From Geobacter sp. DSM 9736 (GTDB lineage: Bacteria > Desulfobacterota > Desulfuromonadia > Geobacterales > Geobacteraceae), in NCBI RefSeq assembly GCF_900187405.1, contig NZ_LT896716.1:2484001-2548000 (forward strand): 64,000 bases of DNA, read 5' to 3'. The notes below the pieces were generated by a model that saw only the letters and a list, made by a program, of their open reading frames with translations, had not been told where the DNA came from and did not search any database. Shown here in pieces: positions 1 through 8,603 of the stretch (position 1 is the stretch's first letter; each line of letters opens with the position of its first letter). Both the position numbers and the translations under genes were made by a program.

Positions 1-804
1 CCGCTCGTTCTCGAGGATATAGTCAACACGGCTCAGCGGCCGAAGATCGAGGATTACGGGGAGTATCTCTACATAGTCCTCAGGATGCTCCATCCCACCG
101 ACAGCGGCTTCAGAAGCGAGCAGGTGAGCCTCGTCACGGGTCGGAACTTCGTCATCTCCTTCCAGGAAGGAATAACGGGCGATGCCTTCCGCAAGGTAAA
201 GGAGCGGATCAGGGGGAACAAAGGGCGGATCAGGAGCATGGGTGCCGACTACCTGGCCTATTCCCTCATCGACCTCGTCGTAGACGACTACTTTACGGTG
301 CTCGAAGGGATGGGAGAACGGATCGAGGATCTCGAAGAGCGGGTACTGACGGAAGCAACAACTGCAACGACGCGGGTCCTTCAGCAGCTGAAGCGCGAGC
401 TGATTGCGGTGCGAAGGAGCGTGTGGCCCCTTCGCGAGCTGCTGGCGGCATTGGGGAGGCGGGAATCTTCTCTGATTTCCGACCAGGTTGCTGTCTACCT
501 GCGTGACGTCTACGACCATGTGGTCGAGCTCATCGATACGGTGGAAGCCGACAGGGAGATGCTGGCCGGAATCCACGACATCTACCTCTCGACCCTCTCC
601 AACCGGATGAACGAGATCATCAAGTTCCTCACCATCATCGGGACCATCTTCATCCCCCTCACCTTCATCGCAGGCGTATATGGAATGAACTTCGAACACA
701 TGCCGGAGCTGCACTGGCGGTACGGATACTTCGGCGTCCTCATCCTGATGCTCCTCGTGGCCCTCTCCCTCCTCGGGTTCTTCAAGCACAAGAAGTGGCT
801 CTGA
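1..804 (+). CDS. corA: CorA family Mg2+/Co2+ transporter, 5' truncated
   Basis: The reading frame is open from base 1 (P-L-V-L-E-D-I-V-N-T...), so the window begins inside the gene and 267 codons remain. CorA proteins form homopentameric inner-membrane channels that import Mg2+ and sometimes Co2+ or Ni2+. The long helical cytoplasmic/stalk part is followed by two C-terminal membrane helices. The family signature YGMN sits just after the first helix (AGVYGMNFEHMPEL), and the protein ends in a basic tail (KHKKWL). Annotators could wrongly start it at the internal ATG at 85, but the upstream codons match CorA (QRPKIEDYGEYLYIVL). It is followed by convergent livK. Identification is firm; ion preference is not visible. 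Confidence 0.93.
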   Translation, partial: PLVLEDIVNTAQRPKIEDYGEYLYIVLRMLHPTDSGFRSEQVSLVTGRNFVISFQEGITGDAFRKVKERIRGNKGRIRSMGADYLAYSLIDLVVDDYFTVLEGMGERIEDLEERVLTEATTATTRVLQQLKRELIAVRRSVWPLRELLAALGRRESSLISDQVAVYLRDVYDHVVELIDTVEADREMLAGIHDIYLSTLSNRMNEIIKFLTIIGTIFIPLTFIAGVYGMNFEHMPELHWRYGYFGVLILMLLVALSLLGFFKHKKWL

Positions 805-853
805 ACGCAACTGTCCCGACTCCTGCCCTCCCATAAGACTCTGGAAGTATGCG

Positions 854-890
854 GAAAAAGAAAAGGGATCGGCCCAAAGCCGATCCCTTT
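854..890 (-). terminator. Rho-independent terminator of the livK-like gene
   Basis: A 12-bp perfect stem (AAAGGGATCGGC / GCCGATCCCTTT) has a 5-nt loop. On the minus strand it is followed by a T-rich run, which fits termination of the reverse-strand binding-protein gene ending at 915. It may also stop convergent corA transcripts, although no T-run follows on the plus strand. Confidence 0.85.
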
Positions 891-914
891 CAGTGTCACA
901 AGCAGCAAGAAGAG

Positions 915-2018
915 TTACTTAACCTGCTGCCACTTCCCCTCTTCCACCTTCCACACAACATACGGCGACTCCTTAACGTCACCCTTGGCGTCGAACTGGA
1001 TGTGGCCGAGAGCACCGTTGTAGTCGATCCCTCTGATGGCATCGGCAAGCTTCTTCCCATCCACCGCGCCAACCTTCTGGAGCGCCTGCAGGATGATGTT
1101 AGTGGCATCATAGGCGTAGACGGAGTAGACGCCCGGCTCGCCGAAGCGGTTCCGGTAGTTCTCGTTGAACCCTTTCGCCGAGGGGACTTCTTTCGTATCC
1201 GGGCCGAAGGTCGCATATGTACCTTCGGTGGCGGGTCCACCGATTTTCACGAGTTCCCCGCTCATGATGCCGTCGCCGCCGATGAACGGTGCGGTGCCGC
1301 CTACCGCCTTGAATTGCTTGATGAGCAACCCGCCTTCCACATAGATGCCGCCGAAGAAGACGAGATCCGGGTTGGCCGCCTTGATCCTGGTCACGACGGG
1401 GGAGTAATCCTTCTCTCCGACGCCGATTCCATCATAGGCAACCACCTGCGCCTTGTCGCCCAGACCTTTCCTGAACTCGTCGGCAAGTCCCTGTCCGTAT
1501 GTCGTCTTATCGTGGAGGATCGCCACCTTTTTCGCCTTGAGCACGTCCGTCGCATAGACAGCCGAGACCTTCCCCTGCTGGTCATCGCGCCCGCAGATCC
1601 GGAACAAGCTGGCGAATCCCTGCTCGGTCAGCTGCGGGTTGGTGGAGCCGTGGGATATCTGGGGGACGCCTGCCTTGTGATACACGGCCGACGCGGGGAT
1701 GGAGCAGTTGCTGTTGAAATGGCCGACCACAGCGGCGACCCCTTCGTTCACGAGTTTGTTGGCTGCCGAGACCGCCTGCTTCGGGTCGCGCTGATCGTCT
1801 CCCTCCACCATCACGATCTTCTTGCCGAGGACGCCCCCTTTCGCATTCCACTCGTCGATGGCGAGCTTCATGCCGTTCACCTGGTCCTGGCCGAACACCG
1901 CCATATCTCCCGTCAGCGGACCTGCCGCGCCGATCCTGATGACATCCGCTTCCTTCTCCTTCTTCGTGCAGGCAACCGTCGCCAGACACAGGCACATCAG
2001 CACGACAAGCTTTTTCAT
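915..2018 (-). CDS. Branched-chain amino acid ABC transporter substrate-binding protein (LivK-like)
   Basis: This 367-aa protein starts MKKLVVLMCLCLATVAC, a signal peptide with a plausible but non-ideal lipobox (T-V-A-C), so it is probably an inner-membrane or periplasmic lipoprotein. The start at 2018 has a strong ribosome site (GGGAGGGG); a longer upstream frame runs into repeat DNA and is rejected. The mature part matches type I periplasmic binding proteins for Leu/Ile/Val or related ligands (IGAAGPLTGDMAVFGQ, then GDDQRDPKQAV). No livHMGF permease or ATPase genes lie nearby, so it either works with a transporter encoded elsewhere or serves as a sensor or orphan binding protein. Ligand unknown. 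Confidence 0.88.
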   Translation of the reverse strand: MKKLVVLMCLCLATVACTKKEKEADVIRIGAAGPLTGDMAVFGQDQVNGMKLAIDEWNAKGGVLGKKIVMVEGDDQRDPKQAVSAANKLVNEGVAAVVGHFNSNCSIPASAVYHKAGVPQISHGSTNPQLTEQGFASLFRICGRDDQQGKVSAVYATDVLKAKKVAILHDKTTYGQGLADEFRKGLGDKAQVVAYDGIGVGEKDYSPVVTRIKAANPDLVFFGGIYVEGGLLIKQFKAVGGTAPFIGGDGIMSGELVKIGGPATEGTYATFGPDTKEVPSAKGFNENYRNRFGEPGVYSVYAYDATNIILQALQKVGAVDGKKLADAIRGIDYNGALGHIQFDAKGDVKESPYVVWKVEEGKWQQVK

Positions 2019-2147
2019 GTCCCCTCCCGATGGGCAGAAATTTTCAGAGAATTTACACCAATGTTGTAAAAAATCAAGATATTCAAACAGTGCGATAAAT
2101 AGGTTACGCAATGAGCGGAGCGGTCGGGAGGACTCTGGCTGGGCCGA

Positions 2148-2580
2148 GCAGATGGACTTTTGGCGAAGCCGCTTGAACCAGCGACGGCACAGCAAAAAGC
2201 TCCAAATGCAAGGCGCCGACGCCCCCCCAAATGAGGCGTAGCAGCGCTACGCCGCAATGCAGGGGGTAAGGAGGCAACGCAGCAGATGGACTTTTGGCGA
2301 AGCCGTACCGAACCAGCGACGGCACAGCAAAAAGCTCCATATGCAAGGCGCCGACGCCCCCCAAATGAGGCGTAGCAGCGCTAAGCCGCAGTGCAGGGGG
2401 TAAGGAGGCAACGCAGCAGATGGACTTTTGGCGAAGCCGTCTTACTTGAACCAGCGACGGCACAGCAAAAAGCTCCGTACGCAAGGCGCCGACGCCCCCC
2501 AAATGAGGCGTAGCAGCGCTAAGCCGCAGTGCAGGGGGTAAGGAGGCAACGCAGCAGATGGACTTTTGGCGAAGCCGTCT
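2148..2580. repeat. Tandem array of three ~129-bp palindromic elements (family D)
   Basis: Three near-identical units at about 2178-2306, 2312-2440 and 2450-2578 are separated by 5-9 bp and preceded by a degenerate half unit (2148-2172). Each unit is an imperfect palindrome. The outer arms resemble each other in inverted orientation (GACGGCACAGCAAAAAGCTCC versus TGGACTTTTGGCGAAGCCG), with inner runs of C and G. The central dyad is GGCGTAGCAGCGCTACGCC at 2235, 2369 and 2507; the last two have one altered base. The array lies between the 5' region of the livK-like gene and the xerC stop codon, which it almost touches. No coding potential is evident. Confidence 0.9.
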
Positions 2581-2582
2581 TA

Positions 2583-3458
2583 CTACTTGCGGGGGTGGGC
2601 CTTGTCGTACACCTCCATAAGCCTGTCAATGGAGACGTGCGTGTACTTCTGCGTGGTGGAAAGGGAGGCATGCCCCAGGAGTTCCTGGATTGCCCGCAGG
2701 TCCGCTCCCGCCTCCAGCATGTGGGTGGCGAACGTATGCCGCAGCGTATGGGGCGAAACCTTCTTCATGGTGGCGAGCCGGAGGATGTGCTTGTCGATGC
2801 TCCGGGCGACGCTGCGCCGGGTAAGGCGCCCCCCTTTCAGGTTAACGATGAGAGGAGCGTCGCCGGGAGGGTTCCCCCGTTCAGCAAGGTATGCCGCGAG
2901 GGCAGCTCGTGCGTGGCGGCCCACCGGCACGATCCGCTCCTTGTTCCCCTTGCCGAGGACCCGCCCGATTCCACTGTCGATGTCGATGCTCTCCACATTC
3001 ATCCCGGTTAGTTCGGAGACACGTATACCGCAGGAGTAGAGGAGCTCGAACATCGCCCGGTCCCGCAGAGTGGCCGGATCTGAGCCCCGGGGAGCCTCCA
3101 CCAGCGCCGTCACTTCGTCTATGGAGAGGTGAAAGGGCACCTTCTTCTCCTTTTTCGGCGTGGAAACCAGCTCCGCCGGGTTTCGCGCCACAACCCCCTC
3201 CCGAAGGAGAAATTTGAAGAACGCCCTTATTGCCGCGATCTTCCTGCCGATGGAGCTCTTCCGGTGGTCCTTGTGCAGGAGAGCCATGAACCTCCGGATA
3301 AGGAGATGATCCACCTCCCCCGGAGAAATACTTCCCCTTTCACGGCTCACGAAGTCGAGGAATTGCAGGAGATCGACACGGTAGGCGGCGGTCGTGTGAG
3401 GAGACACGTTACGGACAATGGCGAGGTGGCGGCAGAACCGCTCTATCTCTTCTTTCAT
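2583..3458 (-). CDS. xerC: Tyrosine recombinase XerC
   Basis: This 291-aa site-specific recombinase belongs to the XerC/XerD type, which resolves chromosome dimers at dif in the cytoplasm. The N-terminal SAM-like DNA-binding domain (about 1-100) is followed by the catalytic domain. The full active-site set is visible: R146 (GIRVSEL), K170 (LGKGNKER), H237-xx-R240 (SPHTLRHTF), H263 ([11 protein letters not shown]) and Y272. The start at 3458 follows a GGGAG site; the upstream extension to 3641 reads through the adjacent divergent gene region and is not supported. Length matches the family. XerC is chosen over XerD by general resemblance only. The repeat array begins 2-3 nt after its stop codon. 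Confidence 0.88.
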   Translation of the reverse strand: MKEEIERFCRHLAIVRNVSPHTTAAYRVDLLQFLDFVSRERGSISPGEVDHLLIRRFMALLHKDHRKSSIGRKIAAIRAFFKFLLREGVVARNPAELVSTPKKEKKVPFHLSIDEVTALVEAPRGSDPATLRDRAMFELLYSCGIRVSELTGMNVESIDIDSGIGRVLGKGNKERIVPVGRHARAALAAYLAERGNPPGDAPLIVNLKGGRLTRRSVARSIDKHILRLATMKKVSPHTLRHTFATHMLEAGADLRAIQELLGHASLSTTQKYTHVSIDRLMEVYDKAHPRK

Positions 3459-3584
3459 CGCTGCTCCCGCTCTGCATTTCAATGGGCGGATTCTAGAGGC
3501 AACAGCGCGCCGAGTCAAGGGTGACTCCCTGCGGCTGAAAAGCAGGCTTTGACATCGGCCTGCCCTGCTTCTATAGTTGTCGCC

Positions 3585-4736
3585 ATGAGCAAGGTCGTTC
3601 TTGAAAGGGTCGCCGAATACGACCCGAATCTTGTCGCACAAGGGGTGGAGCGGGTACTGGCGCCGCTGGGGGGAATCGAGAAGTTCGTGCTCCCCGGCGA
3701 GCGGGTGCTGCTAAAGCCGAACCTTCTGGCCGCAAAATCTCCCGAAGCTGCTGTCACAACCCACCCAGAGGTGGTCCGCGCGGTAGTGAAGCTGGTGCAG
3801 CGGGCTGGGGGGATCCCCATTATCGGCGACTCCCCCGGCTATGGGTCATATTCCCGTATAACCGAGAAAACGGGACTTTCGGCGGTAGCCCGAGAGACCG
3901 GCGCCCAGCTGGTAGAATTTTCCGACTCGGTCGAGGTCCAGGGGAGCGGCACCTTCCGCCGGTTCGAAATCGCCCGCCCCTACCTGGAGGCTGACCGCAT
4001 CATCAACCTGCCGAAACTGAAGACTCACGAGATGATGACAATTACCTGCGCGGTCAAGAACCTTTTCGGTGCGGTTGTCGGGGCGCGAAAGGCCGCCTGG
4101 CACCTCAAGGCGGGATCGGACCGGGAACTCTTTGCGAGGATGCTGGTAGAACTGAGCCTGCTGAGGGTTCCTGACCTGACGATCGTGGATGCGGTTATCG
4201 GCATGGAAGGAAACGGTCCGGGCAGCGGGGATCCCAGACACGTAGGCGTTCTGCTGGCTGGGACCGACCCGGTGGCGGTGGATGTCGTTGCCGCGGAGCT
4301 TGCCGGGATTCCCCGAAAGCTCCTCTACGTCGAACGGGCCGCAAGGGAGCTCGGCCTCCCCGGCAGCGACCGGTCGAACATCGAACTTGCGGGGTCTCCT
4401 CTGGAGGAACTGCGCGGAGCTCCCTTCAGGCTTCCCCACATTTCAGACGTCCAGTTCGGCCTCCCCCGGTTTCTCAAGAACCGCCTCCGCCACTACTTCA
4501 CCTCCCGCCCCTGCGCCACTGAAAGGTGCCGGATGTGCGGCATATGCATCGAGGCATGTCCTCCACGAGCGATCTCCATCGAGGAGGGAAAGCTGAAATT
4601 CGACTACCAGCGATGCATCCACTGCTTCTGCTGCCGTGAGCTCTGCCCCGACGCCGCCCTGGCCGTCAAACAGGGACTGGTGCTGCGGCTGGCGGCGAAA
4701 ATCGCCTTAATTAAAACTAATTTCAACCGCGGTTGA
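3585..4736 (+). CDS. DUF362 protein with C-terminal 2x[4Fe-4S] ferredoxin domain
   Basis: This 383-aa protein starts [17 protein letters not shown], the usual beginning of DUF362 proteins. The DUF362 domain occupies about residues 1-300. Two C-terminal clusters of ferredoxin cysteines follow ([12 protein letters not shown] and [12 protein letters not shown]), each able to bind a [4Fe-4S] cluster. No signal peptide is visible, so it is probably cytoplasmic. Family function is unknown; electron transfer is inferred from the clusters. The ATG at 3585 lacks a clear Shine-Dalgarno sequence; a TTG at 3549 would add 12 residues that fit the family less well. It is divergent from xerC. Its stop codon overlaps the -35 box of the next transcript. 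Confidence 0.85.
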   Translation: MSKVVLERVAEYDPNLVAQGVERVLAPLGGIEKFVLPGERVLLKPNLLAAKSPEAAVTTHPEVVRAVVKLVQRAGGIPIIGDSPGYGSYSRITEKTGLSAVARETGAQLVEFSDSVEVQGSGTFRRFEIARPYLEADRIINLPKLKTHEMMTITCAVKNLFGAVVGARKAAWHLKAGSDRELFARMLVELSLLRVPDLTIVDAVIGMEGNGPGSGDPRHVGVLLAGTDPVAVDVVAAELAGIPRKLLYVERAARELGLPGSDRSNIELAGSPLEELRGAPFRLPHISDVQFGLPRFLKNRLRHYFTSRPCATERCRMCGICIEACPPRAISIEEGKLKFDYQRCIHCFCCRELCPDAALAVKQGLVLRLAAKIALIKTNFNRG

Positions 4737-4761
4737 CTTTTATCCGGGCTGACACTACTAT
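4733..4761 (+). promoter_or_regulatory. Strong sigma-70 type promoter of the orphan transcript
   Basis: TTGACT (4733-4738), a 17-bp spacer and TACTAT (4756-4761). The -35 box overlaps the stop codon of the DUF362 gene. The predicted start is near 4768. Confidence 0.7.
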
Positions 4762-4825
4762 TTAACTATCCTCCAGTGAATGAGCGAGGGAAGGGAATCT
4801 ACAGCGAAAGGAGACCTGAGAGCTT

Positions 4826-4900
4826 ATGTGGACCACAATCTATATGCTTCGCCCGGTAACCCGCTGCAAAGAAGGTTGCCCTAGATGGCCCGCCGCCTGA
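4826..4900 (+). CDS. Possible 24-aa peptide inside the small RNA
   Basis: An ATG with AAGGAG about 12-15 nt upstream opens a 24-codon frame, MWTTIYMLRPVTRCKEGC then PRWPAA and a TGA. The last codons lie in the stem just before the terminator, an arrangement seen in leader peptides. The spacing from the ribosome site is long and there is no amino-acid-biosynthesis gene downstream. It could be a chance frame in a non-coding RNA; treat as a hypothesis. Confidence 0.22.
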   Translation: MWTTIYMLRPVTRCKEGCPRWPAA

Positions 4901-4921
4901 TCGTGGCGGGCGCCCGAAAGA

Positions 4922-4947
4922 GAGCCCCCTGCAAAGGGGGCTTTTTA
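4922..4947 (+). terminator. Rho-independent terminator of the small RNA
   Basis: AGCCCCC / GGGGGCT stem with a TGCAAA loop, followed by TTTTT. Confidence 0.85.
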
Positions 4948-4998
4948 GTATCCCTGTATCCCCATGCTCCGTTTAACCGGAAGAACTGCAATTACTCC

Positions 4999-5049
4999 TT
5001 GACAAAGAACCCACCTTGGCGAAGAATCGTCACCTGAACAGTCGTTCAG
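4999..5049 (+). promoter_or_regulatory. macA promoter with 16-bp palindromic operator
   Basis: TTGACA (4999-5004), a 17-bp spacer and AAGAAT (5022-5027). The start region then carries a perfect dyad CTGAAC-AGTC-GTTCAG at 5034-5049. A palindrome of this size over the transcription start is typical of TetR-type repressors of efflux genes. The TetR encoded at 35273 has a different dyad at its own promoter, so the cognate regulator is probably outside the window. Confidence 0.6.
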
Positions 5050-5073
5050 CTAAACTTCTCAGTCAGGATCCCC

Positions 5074-6330
5074 ATGAAAAAGTACATCATTCCGGGCCTG
5101 CTTCTTGCGGCCGGCATTGCCCTCACCGCCTATTTCACCATCGACAGGAAGCCCGAGGTCACCTACAGGACCGCAAAGATCGAGCGTGGCGACGTCGTCT
5201 CCGCCGTGGCCGCCACCGGAAGTCTCGCAGCAGTCGTGACGGTCCAGGTGGGAACGCAGGTCTCCGGCACAATCCAGAAACTCTTCGTCGATTTCAATTC
5301 GCCGGTAAAGAAGGGGCAGGTGATCGCCCAGATAGATCCCTCCCTCTTTTCGGCGCAGGTGGAACAGAGCAGGGGAAACCACCTGAGCGCGCAGGCGAAC
5401 CTCCAGAAGGCGAAGGCAGACCTAAATGACGCAAAACGCAGCCTGGAACGCAACCGTCAGCTTCTGAAAGAAGGGATCGTCTCCCAGGGGGACTTCGATA
5501 CCGCCGAAAACCGCTACGCCATGGCGGCTGCCGCCGCTAAAGCCGCAGAAGCTAGCGTGGCACAGACCCGCGGCTCCCTCACCCAGGCCGAAACCAACCT
5601 CCGTTACTCGACCATCCGCTCCCCCGTAAACGGGACCGTCGTCTCCCGCAACATAGACATCGGGCAGACGGTGGCGGCATCGTTCCAGACACCTACCCTC
5701 TTCACCATCGCGCAGGATCTCACGAAGATGCAGATCGACACCAGTGTGGACGAGGCCGATATAAGCAAGGTAAAGGTGGGGCAGACGGTTTCCTTCACCG
5801 TTGACGCCTACCCGGAGGTCCGCTTCGCGGGCACCGTGCGCCAGGTTAGAAATGCCCCCATAGTAGCCCAGAATGTAGTTACTTACGTGGTGGTCATAGA
5901 TGTCGATAACCGGGAGATGAAGCTCAAGCCGGGAATGACGGCCAACGTAAGCATCGAGACATCGCGCAGGGACAATGTGCTCAAGCTGCCGGCGGCAGCC
6001 CTCCGGTTCAAGCCGAAGACGAAGGATGACAAGGTGATGAAGTCGGGGGGGGAAGCGAAAGGTCGCCCGGGCGGAGCACCCGCCGAAAAAGGGAAACACA
6101 GGACAGCCCCGGACGAGCAGCAGGTATGGGTCCTGGATGCGGAGCAGAAGCCACGGCCGGTAAAGGTACGTACCGGCATATCCGGAGACGGTAACGTGGA
6201 GTTGATGGAAGGGAGCCTCAAGGAAGGAGATGCGGTGATCGTCGAACAGATAAGCCCGCAGAAGAAGCCGTCGGGCGGCATGGGCGGCGGCATGGGTGGC
6301 GGACGTTCCCCCATGGGAATGAGAATGTAG
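5074..6330 (+). CDS. macA: MacA-like periplasmic adaptor of tripartite efflux pump
   Basis: This 418-aa membrane-fusion protein starts with an N-terminal membrane anchor (MKKYIIPGLLLAAGIALTAYF). Then come a barrel/lipoyl region (VGTQVSGTIQKLFVDFNSPVKKGQVIAQID), an alpha-helical hairpin rich in Ala/Gln (about 90-170), and the second lipoyl half (YSTIRSPVNGTVVSRNID). It would link the inner-membrane MacB ABC transporter to a TolC-type channel. The tail is unusually glycine/methionine rich (GGMGGGMGGG). The macB genes follow, interrupted only by a palindromic repeat. The ribosome site is weak. No outer-membrane channel is adjacent; the channel gene at 40769 belongs to another pump. Confidence 0.87.
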   Translation: MKKYIIPGLLLAAGIALTAYFTIDRKPEVTYRTAKIERGDVVSAVAATGSLAAVVTVQVGTQVSGTIQKLFVDFNSPVKKGQVIAQIDPSLFSAQVEQSRGNHLSAQANLQKAKADLNDAKRSLERNRQLLKEGIVSQGDFDTAENRYAMAAAAAKAAEASVAQTRGSLTQAETNLRYSTIRSPVNGTVVSRNIDIGQTVAASFQTPTLFTIAQDLTKMQIDTSVDEADISKVKVGQTVSFTVDAYPEVRFAGTVRQVRNAPIVAQNVVTYVVVIDVDNREMKLKPGMTANVSIETSRRDNVLKLPAAALRFKPKTKDDKVMKSGGEAKGRPGGAPAEKGKHRTAPDEQQVWVLDAEQKPRPVKVRTGISGDGNVELMEGSLKEGDAVIVEQISPQKKPSGGMGGGMGGGRSPMGMRM

Positions 6331-6369
6331 AGGTTGAGGTCCAGCTAAACAAAGCGTTTTGAATATTCA

Positions 6370-6490
6370 GGGTTGTTCAAAAACAGCCAGATCGTCGCAC
6401 CCGCAGAAAGCCCCACGGAGGCATAGCAGGGCTATGCCGCACACGGCGGCTTTCGAGGACGGCGGCGAGATGGCTGTTTTTCAACAACCC
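6370..6490 (+). repeat. Family A palindromic element, copy 1
   Basis: About 120 bp with ~19-bp near-perfect terminal inverted repeats (GGTTGTTCAAAAACAGCCA and its complement with one change). An inner inverted pair GAAAGCC/GGCTTTC and a central dyad GGCATAGCAGGGCTATGCC follow; here both core arms carry compensating changes, so pairing is kept. It lies between macA and the macB ATPase gene, inside what should be one operon. Confidence 0.9.
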
Positions 6491-6503
6491 CCAGAAAGAT
6501 AAG

Positions 6504-7235
6504 ATGGACGAAGTGGTTCGTGTAAATAACGTCACCAAGGTCTACACCATGGGGGACCAGCGGGTCGAGGCGCTCAAGGGGGTATCCTTCAGCGTGCGCC
6601 GTGGAGACTTCGTCGCCATAATGGGAGCGTCAGGGAGCGGAAAATCGACCTGCATGAACATGCTCGGCTGTCTCGACGTGCCCACGGGAGGGGAATACCT
6701 GCTGGACGGGGTGGACGTAGGGAAGCTTTCCTCCAACGAACTTGCCGAGATCAGGAACAGGAAGCTCGGATTCGTCTTTCAGGGTTTCAATCTCCTCCCC
6801 AGAACCACCGCTCGGGAAAACGTCGAGCTCCCGCTGGTCTATGCACGCGTCCCTGCGGCTGCCAGACATGAAAAAGCACTGGCAGCTCTTGAGCGTGTAG
6901 GGCTTGCCGGCAGATCGGGCCACTTCTCCAACCAGCTCTCGGGGGGGCAGCAGCAGCGGGTGGCGATCGCCAGGGCTCTTGTGAATGACCCTTCCATCCT
7001 TCTTGCCGATGAACCAACGGGAAACCTGGATTCGAGGACATCCGTCGAAATTATGGGAATCTTCCAGGAGTTGAACCGCCAGGGAATCACCATCATCATG
7101 GTCACCCATGAACCGGACATCGCTGCATTCACCGGCCGTCACCTGATATTCCGCGACGGGCACATCCTCTCCGACACAGTCAATCCAGCCCCCAGGGATG
7201 CAAAATCGGCACTCGCCGAGGAGGCTCGTGCATGA
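6504..7235 (+). CDS. MacB-type ABC transporter ATPase subunit
   Basis: This 243-aa ATPase belongs to the MacB/LolD type. Walker A GASGSGKST is at 41-49, Q-loop Gln at 93, signature LSGGQ at 145-149, Walker B ILLADE at 165-170 followed by PTGNLDS, and the switch His in MVTHEPD. It energises the permease encoded next, whose start overlaps its end by 4 nt (ATGA), implying coupled translation. In E. coli MacB these two parts are one polypeptide; here they are split. The ribosome site (AGAAAGATA) is poor and lies directly after the repeat. Confidence 0.9.
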   Translation: MDEVVRVNNVTKVYTMGDQRVEALKGVSFSVRRGDFVAIMGASGSGKSTCMNMLGCLDVPTGGEYLLDGVDVGKLSSNELAEIRNRKLGFVFQGFNLLPRTTARENVELPLVYARVPAAARHEKALAALERVGLAGRSGHFSNQLSGGQQQRVAIARALVNDPSILLADEPTGNLDSRTSVEIMGIFQELNRQGITIIMVTHEPDIAAFTGRHLIFRDGHILSDTVNPAPRDAKSALAEEARA

Positions 7236-8461
7236 CGACCCTCTGGCAAAGCCTCCTTATCGCAATGCGGGCGCTCCGCGTCAACAAGATGCGGTCGCTT
7301 CTCACCATGCTAGGAATCATCATCGGCATCGCCGCCGTCATAGCCATGGTCGCCATCGGCTCCGGCGCAAGCAAGATGATTTCGGATCAGATCGCCAGCA
7401 TCGGAAGCAACCTCCTCCTCGTCATCCCCGGCTCCACTACCAGCGGCGGCCTGCGCTCCGGCTTCGGCGGCACCCCGACCCTCACCTACGATGATGCCCG
7501 TGCCATCAAGGAGGAGTGCCCCTCGGTGGGAGAGGTGGCTCCCACAGTCCGCAGTTCGGCGCAGATCGTCTACGGCAACATGAACTGGTCGACCATCGTG
7601 ATGGGAGTGACGCCGGAGATTCTGACGATCCGTGAATGGCCCCTGGTAAGCGGGCGAAACCTTACCTACTCGGACGTGGAGGGAGCCACCAAGAACTGCC
7701 TCATCGGGCAGACCGTTGCTGACAACCTGTTCGGCAGCGTCGACCCCCTCGGGAAAGTGATAAGGATCAAAAAAATACCCTTCACAGTTGTCGGCGTACT
7801 CGACCGCAAGGGGCAATCCCCCCAGGGGACCGACCAGGACGATACCATCTTCATCCCGCTTCGCACCGCCCAGCGAAAGGTTTTCGGCAGCCAGTTCCCC
7901 AACACGGTCAACGCCATGATGGTACAGGCGAAGAGCGCAGACGTACTGAAAAAGGCCGAAGAGGAGGTGATCGCACTCCTCGACCAGCGGCACCGGATCG
8001 GGCCGTCCAAGGAGCGTGATTTCACCATACGCAATCTCTCCGAAATCCTGGCAGTCTCCGAGCAGTCCTCCAGGGTCATGTCGATCCTTCTTGGGGCCGT
8101 CGCCTCCATTTCCCTCGTCGTAGGAGGAATCGGCATCATGAACATCATGCTAGTGTCGGTGACGGAACGGACCAGGGAGATCGGCATCAGAATGGCGATC
8201 GGCGCAAAGCAGCGTGACATCCTGCTCCAGTTCCTCACCGAAGCGGTGCTGCTGACGACCTGCGGGGGGATTCTAGGAATGGGGCTCGGGGTGGCGGGAG
8301 CCATGGCGGTGGGAAGATTCATGGGATGGCCGACGCTAATCTCCACTCAGGCCATTGTGATAGCCTTTCTCTTCTCCGCCGCAGTCGGCATATTCTTCGG
8401 CTTCTACCCTGCCCGGAAAGCAGCACGGCTGAACCCGATAGAAGCGTTGCGGTATGAGTGA
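7232..8461 (+). CDS. MacB-type ABC transporter permease (FtsX domain)
   Basis: This 409-aa permease has the MacB topology: an N-terminal membrane helix (MLGIIIGIAAVIAMVAIGSG), a periplasmic core domain of about 210 residues, then three C-terminal helices of the FtsX domain (about 275-400). The motif VGGIGIMNIMLVSVTERTREIGIRMAIGA is typical of the family; residues in it that follow the second helix are strongly conserved. With the ATPase and MacA it should export macrolide-like or peptide substrates using ATP. It overlaps the ATPase gene by 4 nt. No terminator is evident directly after it; a palindromic A element begins 142 bp later. Confidence 0.9.
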   Translation: MTTLWQSLLIAMRALRVNKMRSLLTMLGIIIGIAAVIAMVAIGSGASKMISDQIASIGSNLLLVIPGSTTSGGLRSGFGGTPTLTYDDARAIKEECPSVGEVAPTVRSSAQIVYGNMNWSTIVMGVTPEILTIREWPLVSGRNLTYSDVEGATKNCLIGQTVADNLFGSVDPLGKVIRIKKIPFTVVGVLDRKGQSPQGTDQDDTIFIPLRTAQRKVFGSQFPNTVNAMMVQAKSADVLKKAEEEVIALLDQRHRIGPSKERDFTIRNLSEILAVSEQSSRVMSILLGAVASISLVVGGIGIMNIMLVSVTERTREIGIRMAIGAKQRDILLQFLTEAVLLTTCGGILGMGLGVAGAMAVGRFMGWPTLISTQAIVIAFLFSAAVGIFFGFYPARKAARLNPIEALRYE

Positions 8462-8603
8462 AAAGGTAAGAAGTTAGACGTGAGAAGTTAGAAGTAAATT
8501 TGCTTCACGCTCTGCGGCATGTCTTTTAGCCGCCTGTTCAGTTGGGGAGCTCGCAGACAGGCCGCTAACAGCAGACACAGTCCACTTTCTTAACCGCCGC
8601 CGC
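8462..8603. other. Intergenic spacer after the mac genes
   Basis: No gene is seen. A short imperfect direct repeat (AAGAAGTTAGA, GAGAAGTTAGA) lies at about 8467-8493. The rest shows no promoter or terminator that I would defend. Confidence 0.5.

Larger units (their letters stand above)
4768..4947 (+). ncRNA. Candidate orphan structured small RNA (~180 nt)
   Basis: This transcript unit is bounded by a good promoter (-10 at 4756-4761) and a strong terminator (4922-4947). It contains several hairpins: a GGTAACC/GGTTGCC stem flanked by ATCT/AGAT, then GCCCGCC/GGCGGGC, then the terminator. The length is like 6S RNA, but I cannot align it to 6S or any riboswitch consensus I know. It holds one short reading frame with a purine-rich site upstream (separate entry). 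The downstream macA gene has its own promoter after the terminator, so this looks like a free-standing RNA rather than a leader, though read-through control is possible. Confidence 0.5.

Noticed and set aside
849-2069. 406-codon forward reading frame opposite the livK-like gene
   Set aside because: It is the complement-strand shadow of a well-supported gene in high-GC DNA; its translation has no recognisable domain.
2148-2580. CRISPR-like array
   Set aside because: Units of ~129 bp are repeated whole, with 5-9 bp between them; there are no unique 30-40-bp spacers and no cas genes.
4768-4947. Guanidine, c-di-GMP, SAM or cobalamin riboswitch controlling macA
   Set aside because: I could not match the conserved core of any of these, and macA has its own promoter downstream of the terminator.
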